A DNA stretch of 36,368 nucleotides from an uncultured Balneolaceae bacterium (GCA_938091655.1 CALKOA010000020.1:1-36368); one strand, 5' to 3'. Positions 8,551 through 17,221 are shown, numbered from the stretch's first letter. The notes: generated from the letters alone by a model not told the origin. Numbers and translations: made by a program.

Positions 8551-9117
8551 ATGAAATCTCTGTTTAATTATTTTTTTCGAGGCCTACTTGTAGTTTTTCC
8601 ATTAGGTGCTACCTTTTTTGTTACCGGCGTCTCCATTGAATGGCTCAACTCACTCAGCTCTAGTTGGATACCCGGGGATTGGGCTCAATCCATTCCAGGC
8701 CTAGGACTACTGCTCTCATTTGCCATTATTGTAGCCATAGGGCTGATTTTCTCTATCACCCTGACCAAACCTATTATCCAGTTCGTCGAAAAAATACTGA
8801 CAAAAACACCCATCATCAGTATCATATATCATTCCCTCAAAGATTTAACCGAAGCTTTTGTGGGCGAAAAGAAAAAATTCGACCGGCCTGTACTCGTTCA
8901 ACTAAGTGTCGACGGTCCCTACCGGATCGGATTCATTACCCAGGAACATTTCAGAGTCGACTCCTTTGAATTAACAGCCGTTTACTGTCCTCATTCCTAC
9001 AACTTTTCCGGAAATCTCTTTCTGGTTGATGCAACAAGAGTCTTCCCCATGGACATGGATCCTTCACAAGCCATGCGGCTTATTGTTTCAGGCGGAGTGA
9101 GCCAAACTGGGAAATAA
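8551..9117 (+). CDS. DUF502 family inner-membrane protein
   Basis: A 188-residue protein of the DUF502 family, whose function is not established. It begins MKSLFNYFFRG and has two hydrophobic membrane segments, about residues 8-32 (LLVVFPLGATFFVTGVSIEWL) and 45-70 (GLGLLLSFAIIVAIGLIFS). Family hallmarks follow: TPIISIIYHSLKDLTEAFVGEKKKFDRPVLV and, near the end, GYRIGFIT-like and MRLIVSGGV patterns (here PYRIGFIT). A frame extension to a TTG at 8509 exists, but the ATG at 8551 is preferred because a promoter-like TACATTTG overlaps that TTG and the protein then begins as family members do. Its stop is four bases from that of the converging ferredoxin-NADP reductase gene. Confidence 0.9.
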   Translation: MKSLFNYFFRGLLVVFPLGATFFVTGVSIEWLNSLSSSWIPGDWAQSIPGLGLLLSFAIIVAIGLIFSITLTKPIIQFVEKILTKTPIISIIYHSLKDLTEAFVGEKKKFDRPVLVQLSVDGPYRIGFITQEHFRVDSFELTAVYCPHSYNFSGNLFLVDATRVFPMDMDPSQAMRLIVSGGVSQTGK

Positions 9118-9121
9118 TACT

Positions 9122-10075
9122 CTAATATACTTCCTCAAAAGTCCTTTCGGATGGTTTGACCTGAGTTTTTAGCTCTTCCCAAGTCCATTCCTTTGGATCT
9201 TTGTCCGCTAAATCACCACGCAGACTCAGGTAATCTAAGAAACCTTGCTTTGCTAATTGTTCGTAAATGCCGGTTTGCATTCCCTTCATTCCGCATAAGT
9301 AGACCAAGGTGTTATTCGAACCTAAAATAGGCGACAATAACTCAGAATAATCCTCTATAGCTGTTTGAACGTATTTTTTTGATCCATTTTGACGTCGATC
9401 TTCTCGAGAAATCATGGTTAGATAATGGACATTCGGATGTGCATCGGCTAAGCCTTCGAAATATTCTTTGTAAAGCAAGTCGGTTCGGTATGGGCATCCA
9501 AATACTAGCACAATTTGCCCTTTATGCCCAGCTTCAATTAACTCCATGATCATACCTCTAAAGGGAGCCACACCAGTGCCTGTTGCAAAAAATACAAAAT
9601 TGAATTCATCTGCATTTTCCGGTAACAAATAACGTTTTCCACTGGGACCCGTTATCTGTAGAGAGTCACCAGGCTTCAAATTAGATAAATAATTTGAGCA
9701 AACCCCGGTATAAAACACCCCGTCTACCTCCTCATTTGCTCTTTTAACAGTGGTAGAAACAAGGTGAGCTTGACCCTGCTCTCCTTTTGATGGCGAAGAA
9801 ACCGAATACAACCTTAGTTTATGTGGCTTACCTTTTTCGTTTTCTCCGGGCGGTAGTATGCCTATAGACTGACCTGATCTAAAAACTCCCTCTAGGCCTG
9901 AGTCTGAAAGATCAATGGTGATATGTCGAATAACATTAGGGCTAGAATCGTCCGTACAAATATAATTCTCAGCAATGGTTGCCGTAGTTGGGTTTTTCGG
10001 GGTAAATAGATTAATCTCTACTTCGGGTAGGATAATTTCTGGCGTAGCATTGCCTAGCGTTGTGTTGTCTGACAT
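9122..10075 (-). CDS. Plant-type ferredoxin--NADP+ reductase
   Basis: FAD enzyme that moves electrons between NADP(H) and ferredoxin or flavodoxin. The 317 residues show the plant/cyanobacterial FNR set: FAD-binding RLYSVSS at 88-94 (plant form RLYSIAS), GVCSNYL at 124-130, the NADP-binding GTGVAPFRG at 166-174, LVFGCPYRTDLLY, YLCGMKGMQ around 259-267, and the C-terminal Tyr in EEVY that stacks on the flavin. The ATG at 10073-10075 is chosen. A 49-residue upstream extension is non-conserved and would overlap the divergent oxidase gene. No ferredoxin gene lies nearby, so the partner is unknown. A BoxA-like or other oxygenase reductase is a less likely alternative. Confidence 0.9.
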   Translation of the reverse strand: MSDNTTLGNATPEIILPEVEINLFTPKNPTTATIAENYICTDDSSPNVIRHITIDLSDSGLEGVFRSGQSIGILPPGENEKGKPHKLRLYSVSSPSKGEQGQAHLVSTTVKRANEEVDGVFYTGVCSNYLSNLKPGDSLQITGPSGKRYLLPENADEFNFVFFATGTGVAPFRGMIMELIEAGHKGQIVLVFGCPYRTDLLYKEYFEGLADAHPNVHYLTMISREDRRQNGSKKYVQTAIEDYSELLSPILGSNNTLVYLCGMKGMQTGIYEQLAKQGFLDYLSLRGDLADKDPKEWTWEELKTQVKPSERTFEEVY

Positions 10076-10139
10076 AATATTGTCTGAAATAGTAACTTCG
10101 ATGTTAATGAGTGATGAATAAAATAAGGTAATTTTAGGT

Positions 10140-11369
10140 ATGAGTTTAAAAAAAATTGCTATTGTTGGAGCCGGAGTAACTGGACTAACGACAGCAATAC
10201 TTCTTCGTTTGTCGGGATACAAGGTAGAGGTGTTTTCTCGTGAACACCCCGTAATTGACTATAAAAACCCATTTTTTGCCAGTTCTTTCCCCGCAGCTTC
10301 TATACTTCCCCATTCCATTAAAAGCCCTATTTCAAAAAAACTTTTTCTACGCTCAACCCAATTTTATCATCAGTTATTTGAGCATAATTTCCCAGGTATT
10401 CAACGCCAAATTCACTACGAAGTTTTTTCTGAAGCACTCAAGAATAATCCGACTTATTTACCGTGGCTTCCAGGCTATACTGAGATACCTGTGACTGGGC
10501 GTTATTTCATTCCTCATCTTCCCAATAATCCTATATCACGAGCATGGAAATCCTCCATTTTTTTCGTTGACTGGCCTATTTATTGGAAGTCTTTACTAAG
10601 TACGTTTACCACTCTTGAAATTCCTCTAGTCATTGAATCCATTGACTTTTCACAGATAGATTCTCAGTTCCCCACCAATGACTATTCATTAGCTATACTT
10701 GCTTGTGGTTCCGGTTTCGAAGAAATACAGAATAAACCTCTTAGTTTACTTAAAGGTCACTTAGTAGAAATTTCTAAAGGGCCAACTCTACGTAATCCAG
10801 AGGGAGAGCTATTCTCATACAATTATACCCCGCCAACTAAGGTATACAGAACATTGAATGGAAAAGCCCAAGATATCTACAGTTACCCACGAAGCGGTTC
10901 GATGATTCTTGGCGGAAGTCGAATTACTGGTCATTTGATTGATGGGGAGTGGATAGGTGATGGCCTACTCACAAACTACAATTTTATAGAAAGCAAACTA
11001 GAATGGCCATATGCCGCTATTTTTGAACTAAACAAAATTCTTATTGAACATAGCACAAATGCGACTATAGATGCTTCCCAAATTAAGTCCCAGTTACTTG
11101 GATACCGTTACTTAGGACCTAATTCATCACTTTGCTTAAAAGTGGATATCGGAAGGAATCTGCCTCATATACATGCTTATGGATTAGGTGGGGCTGGGGT
11201 TACGCTTTCATGGGGCTTAGCCAATGAGATCGTAACAAAGACAAATGAACTGTTGGGAAAGCCATCCATCAACAGTACCCATACCCTTTCACCGTCTATA
11301 CAGCATGACAGTAGCATTGTTAAACCTGAAACGATTGCAAGCTACTTAGCGAAGCTAAACTCTGTTTAA
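10140..11369 (+). CDS. D-amino-acid-oxidase-like FAD-dependent oxidoreductase
   Basis: Probably oxidises an amino acid or amine with FAD; the substrate is not known. In 409 residues there is an N-terminal dinucleotide-binding VGAGVTGLTTA (9-19), SYPRSGSMILGG (248-259), GYRYLGP (321-327, with Arg323 at the place of the substrate-carboxylate Arg), and a segment at 344-361 (IHAYGLGGAGVTLSWGLA) that fits the D-amino-acid oxidase signature H-A-Y-G-x-G-G-x-G-x5-G-x-A exactly. The C-terminal 40 residues are variable, and no SKL-like ending is expected in bacteria. It is divergent from the ferredoxin-NADP reductase across 64 bases. D-aspartate oxidase or glycine oxidase activity are alternatives. Confidence 0.88.
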   Translation: MSLKKIAIVGAGVTGLTTAILLRLSGYKVEVFSREHPVIDYKNPFFASSFPAASILPHSIKSPISKKLFLRSTQFYHQLFEHNFPGIQRQIHYEVFSEALKNNPTYLPWLPGYTEIPVTGRYFIPHLPNNPISRAWKSSIFFVDWPIYWKSLLSTFTTLEIPLVIESIDFSQIDSQFPTNDYSLAILACGSGFEEIQNKPLSLLKGHLVEISKGPTLRNPEGELFSYNYTPPTKVYRTLNGKAQDIYSYPRSGSMILGGSRITGHLIDGEWIGDGLLTNYNFIESKLEWPYAAIFELNKILIEHSTNATIDASQIKSQLLGYRYLGPNSSLCLKVDIGRNLPHIHAYGLGGAGVTLSWGLANEIVTKTNELLGKPSINSTHTLSPSIQHDSSIVKPETIASYLAKLNSV

Positions 11370-11439
11370 ACAAAATGAAAGGCGTCTAGTTGAGAATGCT
11401 AAATGATGATATTATAAGTCTAATACCAGGGCTTTATCA

Positions 11440-11877
11440 TTAAATTTTGCAGAGCACTTTTGCTCGGTAGTTAATCCAATGACCTGTAATTAGAAATACA
11501 CTTCCAACCAAAGTAACACCAGCCTCAACGTACTCACCAAGTTGACTATTAAAAAACCAAGCCAAGAAAATAATAAGCGTGCCAGAAATCAAATAAAAAC
11601 TCACCCACCTATTTGCATGTAGTCGTTTAAGGGATAAAACCACGGTTGGCGCAATTGCTAAAAAGAATACCAAATGAGTAAATTCATGTACATGCTCTAA
11701 GGCAGGCCATAATGGTATTAATGAGACGAAAACTGGGACCAACAAACAGTGTATTGCGCAGACCGACGAAAGCCCCATGCCGAGTCTATCCCAAAAGCCT
11801 TCTTTTTGCCCCCTCTCAACAGAAGAGGACTCATCCATTGAATGATCAGTCGTTACCTGCGATGTTTCATCTACCAT
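11440..11877 (-). CDS. MerC-domain membrane protein
   Basis: A 145-residue protein of the MerC mercury-transport-like family. After a polar 30-residue N-terminus it has FWDRLGMGLSSVCAIHCLLVP with the CxxHC metal-binding motif in the first membrane helix, then three further hydrophobic segments (VSLIPLWPAL, HLVFFLAIAPTVVLSL, FYLISGTLIIFLAWFF) and a last one (AGVTLVGSVFLITGHWINY). True MerC takes up Hg(II), but no merR, merA or merT is present, so a mercury role is not supported; another metal is possible. It follows the Bax-inhibitor gene with no intervening base (stop at 11878-11880, start at 11875-11877). Confidence 0.88.
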   Translation of the reverse strand: MVDETSQVTTDHSMDESSSVERGQKEGFWDRLGMGLSSVCAIHCLLVPVFVSLIPLWPALEHVHEFTHLVFFLAIAPTVVLSLKRLHANRWVSFYLISGTLIIFLAWFFNSQLGEYVEAGVTLVGSVFLITGHWINYRAKVLCKI

Positions 11878-12576
11878 TTATCGCCTGTTGCCCAAAATTC
11901 TGAGCATAAAAATGAACATGTTTATAAAATCTAAATACAAAGTTAGTGCCCCTAAAATAGCCACCTTTCTACCCACTTCTGACTCCACAATTACTTGAGC
12001 GGCAAGTTGCTTAATTTTCTGGGTATCGTAGGCTGTGAGTCCAACAAAGATGAGAACCCCGATATAACTAATTAGCCAATAGAGTCCAGAACTCTGCAAG
12101 AAAATATTAACCACACTTGCTAAAATAAGCCCAATCAGAGCCATGAAAAGGAGATTTCCCCAGCTTGAAAGATCTTGCTTGGTGGTATAGCCATATACGC
12201 TCATTGCCCCAAACATACCCGCGGTTATGAAAAATGTGGAAGCAACAGAAGCCCCAGTATAGGCTATTAACAGCACGGAAAGTGTCATTCCATTGAGTAC
12301 TGAGTATAAAAGAAACAATCCTATAGCCATATTGGATGACATTCTTTGAAGGCCTGATGAAATCCAAAATACTAAGGCTAGTTCAGCCAAAATTAACCCA
12401 ATGAAACCAAAAGAAGAGCTGAATATTAGTTCTAACAAAAACTCAGATTGGGTGGTACGATAGGCTACAAAGCCCGTCAGAGTTAATGCAAAAGTCATCC
12501 ATAAATAGACCTTTTGCATAAAATCAGCTTCGACTGTTGATATACTTTCTATATAAGTTCTTGACTGCATATCCAT
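11878..12576 (-). CDS. Bax inhibitor-1/YccA family membrane protein
   Basis: A 232-residue protein of the BI-1/LFG/YetJ family, whose members are proposed calcium-leak channels or modulators of membrane protease FtsH. Seven hydrophobic segments are seen, starting at YLWMTFALTLTGFVAYRT, and the family loop YDTQKIKQLA sits between the sixth and seventh. The C-terminus is LYLDFINMFIFMLRILG. Two ATG codons lie at 12574-12576 and 12568-12570, and either is possible. The MerC-domain gene follows with no gap, so the two are co-expressed. A near-palindrome sits 35 bases upstream. Confidence 0.93.
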   Translation of the reverse strand: MDMQSRTYIESISTVEADFMQKVYLWMTFALTLTGFVAYRTTQSEFLLELIFSSSFGFIGLILAELALVFWISSGLQRMSSNMAIGLFLLYSVLNGMTLSVLLIAYTGASVASTFFITAGMFGAMSVYGYTTKQDLSSWGNLLFMALIGLILASVVNIFLQSSGLYWLISYIGVLIFVGLTAYDTQKIKQLAAQVIVESEVGRKVAILGALTLYLDFINMFIFMLRILGNRR

Positions 12577-12610
12577 AACTAATGATTTAGATAAATGAGT
12601 TTAATAGAAT

Positions 12611-12627
12611 ATGCCCTAATTAGGCAT
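12611..12627. promoter_or_regulatory. Near-palindrome upstream of the Bax-inhibitor gene
   Basis: The 10-bp palindrome CCTAATTAGG, flanked by ATGc and CAT, lies between the end of the DUF5916 gene and the Bax-inhibitor start. It could be an operator or a weak hairpin end for the upstream gene. There is no long T-run on either side. Confidence 0.3.
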
Positions 12628-12690
12628 CTATCTAAATATACGAACAAAGACTCATCTTCTTCGCTAAAAAATGTTATAACAACGCTGTAA

Positions 12691-15450
12691 TTACACTCCA
12701 AACCAATAACTAAGCTTTATTAGAAAAATATTGGTGGGCTTGTGATCGAACATATCACCAAAATCCCTAGAAATATCCATTAGTCCATTTCTTATAACAC
12801 CATCCCTTTGTTGTTGCCAAACAAAGAACAATGTAGACCCTGGGCTATATTCCCATCGAAAGACTGCATTACCTTGGAGGGCTGTGTAGGTAAAATCAGG
12901 TCGATAAAATCTAAAGGTTGTGGGTTGTTCATCCCCAATACTAACCTCGTACAAGCCTGCTCCCAAATCGTTTAGCTCTCCCTCATCTACACCATAAAAG
13001 TCAAAGTCAAAGGTTCTTTCTTTTTTTAATTCACCAAAGCCAGAAAAACGCGCTGACTGCACATACGGCCTTATATACGTTTCTAAGGTCATTCTTGGAG
13101 AGAATGTCCAATTCAAGCGGATGTTAGCGGTTAAGTTTGAGCTTTTATTTGTAGCAAAAATATATCGATACCCGTAGGTCTGGTCAGCATCAGGGTCTAT
13201 CGCTCTCCTCTCGACAGTAGTCACATATTGATCTTGATCCAACTCATAGCTTAACTCTGGCCCAAAAACAAACTGAATATTGGATCGGGGCCGCCAATTA
13301 AAATCCATCCAATAGTAACTATCGTATTCTTCGGCTACATCACGACGCTGATATTGCCCTAACTGTACGCTCCACACTTTCGACTGATTGGTAGTAAGAT
13401 TAGCATTAATCCCTACATCATTATTGTACCCCATAATCGGCCCACCACGGCTTAAACGATCATTAATACGCCCATAATTTGCATTGGCATTTATATTTAA
13501 CGACCATTGATTATCAAAAATCCAATATAAACCAATATTGGAAAATTGATTCCCAACATCTCCGTCAAAATTCCAACCTATCAGATAGTAGTTCCAAGCT
13601 TGAAAATAACGCCCAATACTTGGTGCGACCTCAGCATATTGTACAGCGGCTGCCAATGATTTATAATCAGCGCGATTCTGAAATCCAATTTCATTCGTTT
13701 CATACCCCGGCGTCACTATGGAGTAAGTAAGTGACCCGGTCCAGTGTTCCCCCGATGCTTTTTTCAGGCTCCATTCACCTGCAAAGCCATCTAAATAGGT
13801 GGCTGTTTCGTCCACTGAAAATGAACTACCATCTACCCTCTGATAGTACCTTGCCGGGGATTGTTGCAACGCTGTTATGTACGAATCATCTCCATTTACC
13901 CTACTGTAAGAAACAGTTCCACTAGCTATCCATTGCCTATTCTTCCAAGAGTGCTCCCAATCAGTACCCACTAAATAAGCTGAATTTACCATAAACTTTT
14001 CAAAGTAAGTATTTTTAACAGAACGGTTTACACTACTCACAAAGCCCCCAACTATCGTATTTCCTTCGTTAAAATCTTTCTTCACTCTAGATACAAAAAA
14101 GTTTGCAAGGGGTTCGATTGGATAAATGCCTCTTGTCTGCTCCGAGCCATCTTGCAAGCGAACCATATAGGAGGCTTCTTCTCTTCTGGTTACCGCATCT
14201 AAGACTCCAATAGACCAACCGTTCCGTGTTTTTCCGCTTAATTTCACGGCACCCGCAATTCGGGTTTGGTTAGGTCTATCCTGATATACTTGATCGATTT
14301 CATCATTTTTATAGATAGAATAACTGTTATACGCATTAAAGCCTCCTATCGAACCCGATGGTGCGCGACCAATCCTCCTCGAATAAAAAGTAATAGGGTT
14401 GCCAGCTGTAAAATCAGTTTGCGTTTGACCGAAACGAAAGATATCACCACCTTCTAAAAAAAACAGCCTACGTTCAGGAAAGTATATCTCAAATGCCGAC
14501 AAATTTATGGTAGCCGGATCTGCTTCAACTTGCCCAAAATCTGGATTTATTGTAGCTGTCAAGGTAAGATCAGATGTGATACCATACTTGATATCGCCAC
14601 CAAAACTCTGGCTAATATTGTTAACATCATAATACGGATCACCAGTCACTTTCTGTTCTTTAATGTTTGTAACAGATGCATAAGGTGTTATCTCTAATCG
14701 ACTGAAAGACTTAAGTTTAGATACACCATATAGTGAACCAAACCTAGACACCATCCCGCCCTCAGAACGCGAAATAGGTGCCCAAAAATTGATTTCTGAG
14801 TTTCGAGCTATACGGCGTTGAAAGTTTATCCCCCATAGTTGGTTCACCTTTTTTGCATCGTACCTGATTTGAGATAGAGGTATTTTTATTTCTACTGACC
14901 AACCATTTGATAGTATGACTGCCTCTGCTTCCCATACCGCATCCCAAAGAATATCTTCCTGAGTATCATCGTAATACAAAACATCTTTTTGGACACCGCG
15001 AGGATTAACCGCAAAAGTAAAGGCCGTCCTTTTATCATTGTAACTATCAATGTTTACATAAATCCAATCTGAGGAAAAGGAACCATCCCTTCTAAATATG
15101 GGAGCAATGATAGAATCCGGATCCTGCTCAAAGGCCATAACTCCAACCCATAGATATTGATCATCATAAGCTACTGAAACCTCTGTAGGCTGAGTAGGAA
15201 CACCACCATCTACTGGTGTGAACTGAGTAAAATCGGTTGCCTTATCACTTGATTTCCAAATTTCCTCGTCTAGCAAACCATCTAATTTTATGGTACTGGT
15301 TTCGCTCAAGCGAGTTGCGTTCAATGTAGACTGGCCAAACACTGCCGCAGTCGATATGAAAAGAATCGCACACACTATACCGGCAAGAGGTTTACTTATA
15401 TATGATCGGTGATTTCGTCGGCACTTCTGTCCATTTTTCAATATAAACAT
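12691..15450 (-). CDS. DUF5916 outer-membrane protein with CBM9-like domain
   Basis: A 919-residue secreted protein. After a basic N-terminus comes a signal peptide (LAGIVCAILFISTAAVFGQ, about residues 22-40). A carbohydrate-binding-family-9-like domain covers about 48-235 (KLDGLLDEEIW, YDDQYLWVGVMAFE, NPRGVQKDV, WSVEIKIPLSQIRYD). The rest is a DUF5916 region: NPDFGQVEADPATINLSAFE, FFLEGGDIFRFG and YSRRIGR, then repeated aromatic-rich beta strands ending in LIKLSYWFGV, as expected for an outer-membrane barrel. Its function in the family is not established. It is divergent from a glycoside hydrolase, which fits but does not prove a role in polysaccharide handling. Confidence 0.9.
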   Translation of the reverse strand: MFILKNGQKCRRNHRSYISKPLAGIVCAILFISTAAVFGQSTLNATRLSETSTIKLDGLLDEEIWKSSDKATDFTQFTPVDGGVPTQPTEVSVAYDDQYLWVGVMAFEQDPDSIIAPIFRRDGSFSSDWIYVNIDSYNDKRTAFTFAVNPRGVQKDVLYYDDTQEDILWDAVWEAEAVILSNGWSVEIKIPLSQIRYDAKKVNQLWGINFQRRIARNSEINFWAPISRSEGGMVSRFGSLYGVSKLKSFSRLEITPYASVTNIKEQKVTGDPYYDVNNISQSFGGDIKYGITSDLTLTATINPDFGQVEADPATINLSAFEIYFPERRLFFLEGGDIFRFGQTQTDFTAGNPITFYSRRIGRAPSGSIGGFNAYNSYSIYKNDEIDQVYQDRPNQTRIAGAVKLSGKTRNGWSIGVLDAVTRREEASYMVRLQDGSEQTRGIYPIEPLANFFVSRVKKDFNEGNTIVGGFVSSVNRSVKNTYFEKFMVNSAYLVGTDWEHSWKNRQWIASGTVSYSRVNGDDSYITALQQSPARYYQRVDGSSFSVDETATYLDGFAGEWSLKKASGEHWTGSLTYSIVTPGYETNEIGFQNRADYKSLAAAVQYAEVAPSIGRYFQAWNYYLIGWNFDGDVGNQFSNIGLYWIFDNQWSLNINANANYGRINDRLSRGGPIMGYNNDVGINANLTTNQSKVWSVQLGQYQRRDVAEEYDSYYWMDFNWRPRSNIQFVFGPELSYELDQDQYVTTVERRAIDPDADQTYGYRYIFATNKSSNLTANIRLNWTFSPRMTLETYIRPYVQSARFSGFGELKKERTFDFDFYGVDEGELNDLGAGLYEVSIGDEQPTTFRFYRPDFTYTALQGNAVFRWEYSPGSTLFFVWQQQRDGVIRNGLMDISRDFGDMFDHKPTNIFLIKLSYWFGV

Positions 15451-15770
15451 GATAGAGAAAGTAGTTAGATTTTTTAAGAAGATGAGTTGCCCAATAGGAA
15501 TAGACTGAATTATGGATTAGTACGTTTTGAATAAAGGATTGTTACAAATTAAGACATAGAAAGTAGCCCTGATTATTTCCGATTTAAGCTTGTTTCATAG
15601 ATAAGGAGTCTATTTACATTTTTTTGTTACATTACTTTTTAAAATGGACTAATTTTGGTCTTGTGAAATATGGATACGTTAGATGCTTACTGTAACCACA
15701 CCCTTGGTAACACTACATAAAAATACTCTTCAATCACAAACCACTACTCTTATCAAGCTATTTTACGATC
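15451..15770. other. 320-bp divergent gap between DUF5916 and GH16 genes
   Basis: AT-rich, without a credible small gene. It must hold the promoters of both divergent genes. One TAnnTTTG element with an upstream TTTG is visible on the plus strand (15623-15657). No matching element is seen on the minus strand, and no riboswitch-like fold or tRNA was recognised. Confidence 0.6.
15623..15657 (+). promoter_or_regulatory. Candidate promoter of the GH16 lipoprotein gene
   Basis: TTTG at 15623-15626 and TAATTTTG (TAnnTTTG) at 15650-15657 are 23 bases apart. Both match the Bacteroidota primary sigma elements, though the spacer is slightly long. The predicted leader would be about 105 bases. Confidence 0.4.
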
Positions 15771-16595
15771 ATGAAAAAAATTTTACCACTCCTATTCCTA
15801 GGTATCCTTATAAGCACTATTCATTGTACTCCAAAAACAGAAGAGGATAGTACTAGTGTAGACAAGCTAATTTGGAGTGATGAATTTGATGGCGATTTCA
15901 TCGATACAACAAAATGGAAATTTGAAACTGGTGATCACGGCTGGGGAAATAATGAATGGCAAGATTATCAACCTCAAGGATCTGATAATGTTGAAGTTAA
16001 TGATGGTACTCTTCGAATTACCGCTCGCAAAACAGGACCAGGGCAACGAGTGGGTGACTACACCTCAGCGCGCATTAATAGTAGAGAATCATTTTTATAT
16101 GGAAGAATTGAAATTCGAGCTAAAATGCCTGAATATAAAGGTCCTGGCCTCTGGCCTGCGCTCTGGATGCTGGGCGAAAATATATCTGAGCTTGGCTGGC
16201 CTCTCTGTGGTGAAATTGATTTAATGGAATACATAAGTTCTAAACCTGATTCGGTGCTTATGACCATTCATTCGGAGGCTAATAACCACATGAATGGCAC
16301 GCAACTTAGCTCTGGATTCGTACCCCTCACCAACATAGAAGAAGAATTTAATATTTTTGGGCTGCTTTGGGAGGAAGATCGTCTCATATTCTATGTGAAC
16401 GGTCCAGAAAATGTACTACTTACCATTAACAGGCCAGAAGAGTACAACCAAGAAAATTGGCCCTTCGATAAACCCCACTATTTCTTGATGAATATTGCTG
16501 TAGGAGGTAATTTAGGCGGACTTGAAGGCGTGGATGACTCCATATTCCCAGCAACCATGGAAGTAGATTATGTCCGGGTATACGCCTTAGACTAA
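15771..16595 (+). CDS. Glycoside hydrolase family 16 lipoprotein (laminarinase-like)
   Basis: Endo-acting beta-glucanase of family GH16, probably cutting beta-1,3-glucan such as laminarin. The 274 residues start with a lipoprotein signal (MKKILPLLFLGILISTIHC, lipidated Cys19), followed by an acidic linker. The catalytic domain opens with LIWSDEFDGD and KWKFETG. It has WPALWMLGEN and the active-site motif GEIDLMEY, with nucleophile Glu148, Asp150 and acid/base Glu153. MNIAVGGNLGG and VDYVRVY close the fold. The extra Met in the ExDxxE motif is the laminarinase type; agarase or carrageenase are less likely. No SusC/SusD pair or regulator is nearby. Confidence 0.93.
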   Translation: MKKILPLLFLGILISTIHCTPKTEEDSTSVDKLIWSDEFDGDFIDTTKWKFETGDHGWGNNEWQDYQPQGSDNVEVNDGTLRITARKTGPGQRVGDYTSARINSRESFLYGRIEIRAKMPEYKGPGLWPALWMLGENISELGWPLCGEIDLMEYISSKPDSVLMTIHSEANNHMNGTQLSSGFVPLTNIEEEFNIFGLLWEEDRLIFYVNGPENVLLTINRPEEYNQENWPFDKPHYFLMNIAVGGNLGGLEGVDDSIFPATMEVDYVRVYALD

Positions 16596-16622
16596 CACTA
16601 GGCTGGTAACTATTTCAAGGGC

Positions 16623-16904
16623 TTACTTTGCTGGCATCAGGTGTACGATGGTAGCTCCCCATGAAGACCGGTCTTTGGCCATTTCGAATGAAATCACACG
16701 TGGGTCTCGTTCTAAAATAGCATGGACTCCCCTTCTTAATACACCCTTACCCTTCCCATGTATTATTCGTATTTCTACGATATTTCTTTTAATACACTCG
16801 GTGATGTATTCAGGAATTAGGCTGTTTATCTCGTTGGGTTTAAACGCATGCAAATCCAAAATTCCATCTATTGGGTATTCTTGAACTTCATACTTATCTG
16901 ACAT
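16623..16904 (-). CDS. Smr-domain protein
   Basis: A 93-residue stand-alone Smr domain, the fold found at the C-terminus of MutS2 and in some endonucleases. The two hallmarks are LDLHAF at 16-21 and IIHGKGKGVLR at 47-57. Activity (nicking or RNA cleavage) cannot be told from sequence. It follows the Dabb gene by 11 bases, so the two share a transcript. It converges on the GH16 gene with 27 bases between stops. Confidence 0.93.
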   Translation of the reverse strand: MSDKYEVQEYPIDGILDLHAFKPNEINSLIPEYITECIKRNIVEIRIIHGKGKGVLRRGVHAILERDPRVISFEMAKDRSSWGATIVHLMPAK

Positions 16905-16915
16905 ATCAATAATAA

Positions 16916-17221
16916 TTACGAAATAGCGTCAACCACTCTTCGCTCACTAACAATATTTTTAGCGAATGAAAGTACTTTTTGATGTTCTGGATGATTGGCA
17001 TAGCGCTTTAAGGCTTCTTTGTCTGCATGCATAGACAACAAGCAGAGATCGCAGACTTGCTCCCCTTCCCCTTCAGCATTTACAAAAACCTGTAGATGAT
17101 CAATGTCAGAAATGAGCTCCGGCAACCGCTCTAATTGATCTTTGAATTCTTGAATTAATCGACTTTTAGGAACTCCTTGAAATTCCTCTTTAATTTTCCA
17201 AAGGACGATATGTTGTAACAT
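16916..17221 (-). CDS. Dabb (stress-responsive A/B barrel) family protein
   Basis: A 101-residue single-domain protein of the ferredoxin-like dimeric alpha/beta barrel type. It begins MLQHIVLWKIKEEF, holds LPELISDIDHLQVFVNAEGEGE, and ends HPEHQKVLSFAKNIVSERRVVDA, matching the family pattern with the HP..H motif. The family includes stress-induced proteins of unknown role and a few enzymes such as olivetolic acid cyclase, so no reaction is assigned. It is the first gene of a two-gene unit with the Smr protein and is divergent from folE across 188 bases. Confidence 0.92.
   Translation of the reverse strand: MLQHIVLWKIKEEFQGVPKSRLIQEFKDQLERLPELISDIDHLQVFVNAEGEGEQVCDLCLLSMHADKEALKRYANHPEHQKVLSFAKNIVSERRVVDAIS

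Noticed and set aside
10076-10222. Longer N-terminus for the ferredoxin-NADP reductase
   Set aside because: The 49 extra residues have no family match and would overlap the divergent oxidase start. The ATG at 10073-10075 gives a normal length.
11440-11877. A mercury-resistance operon
   Set aside because: Only a MerC-domain protein is present; there is no merR, merT, merP or merA nearby.
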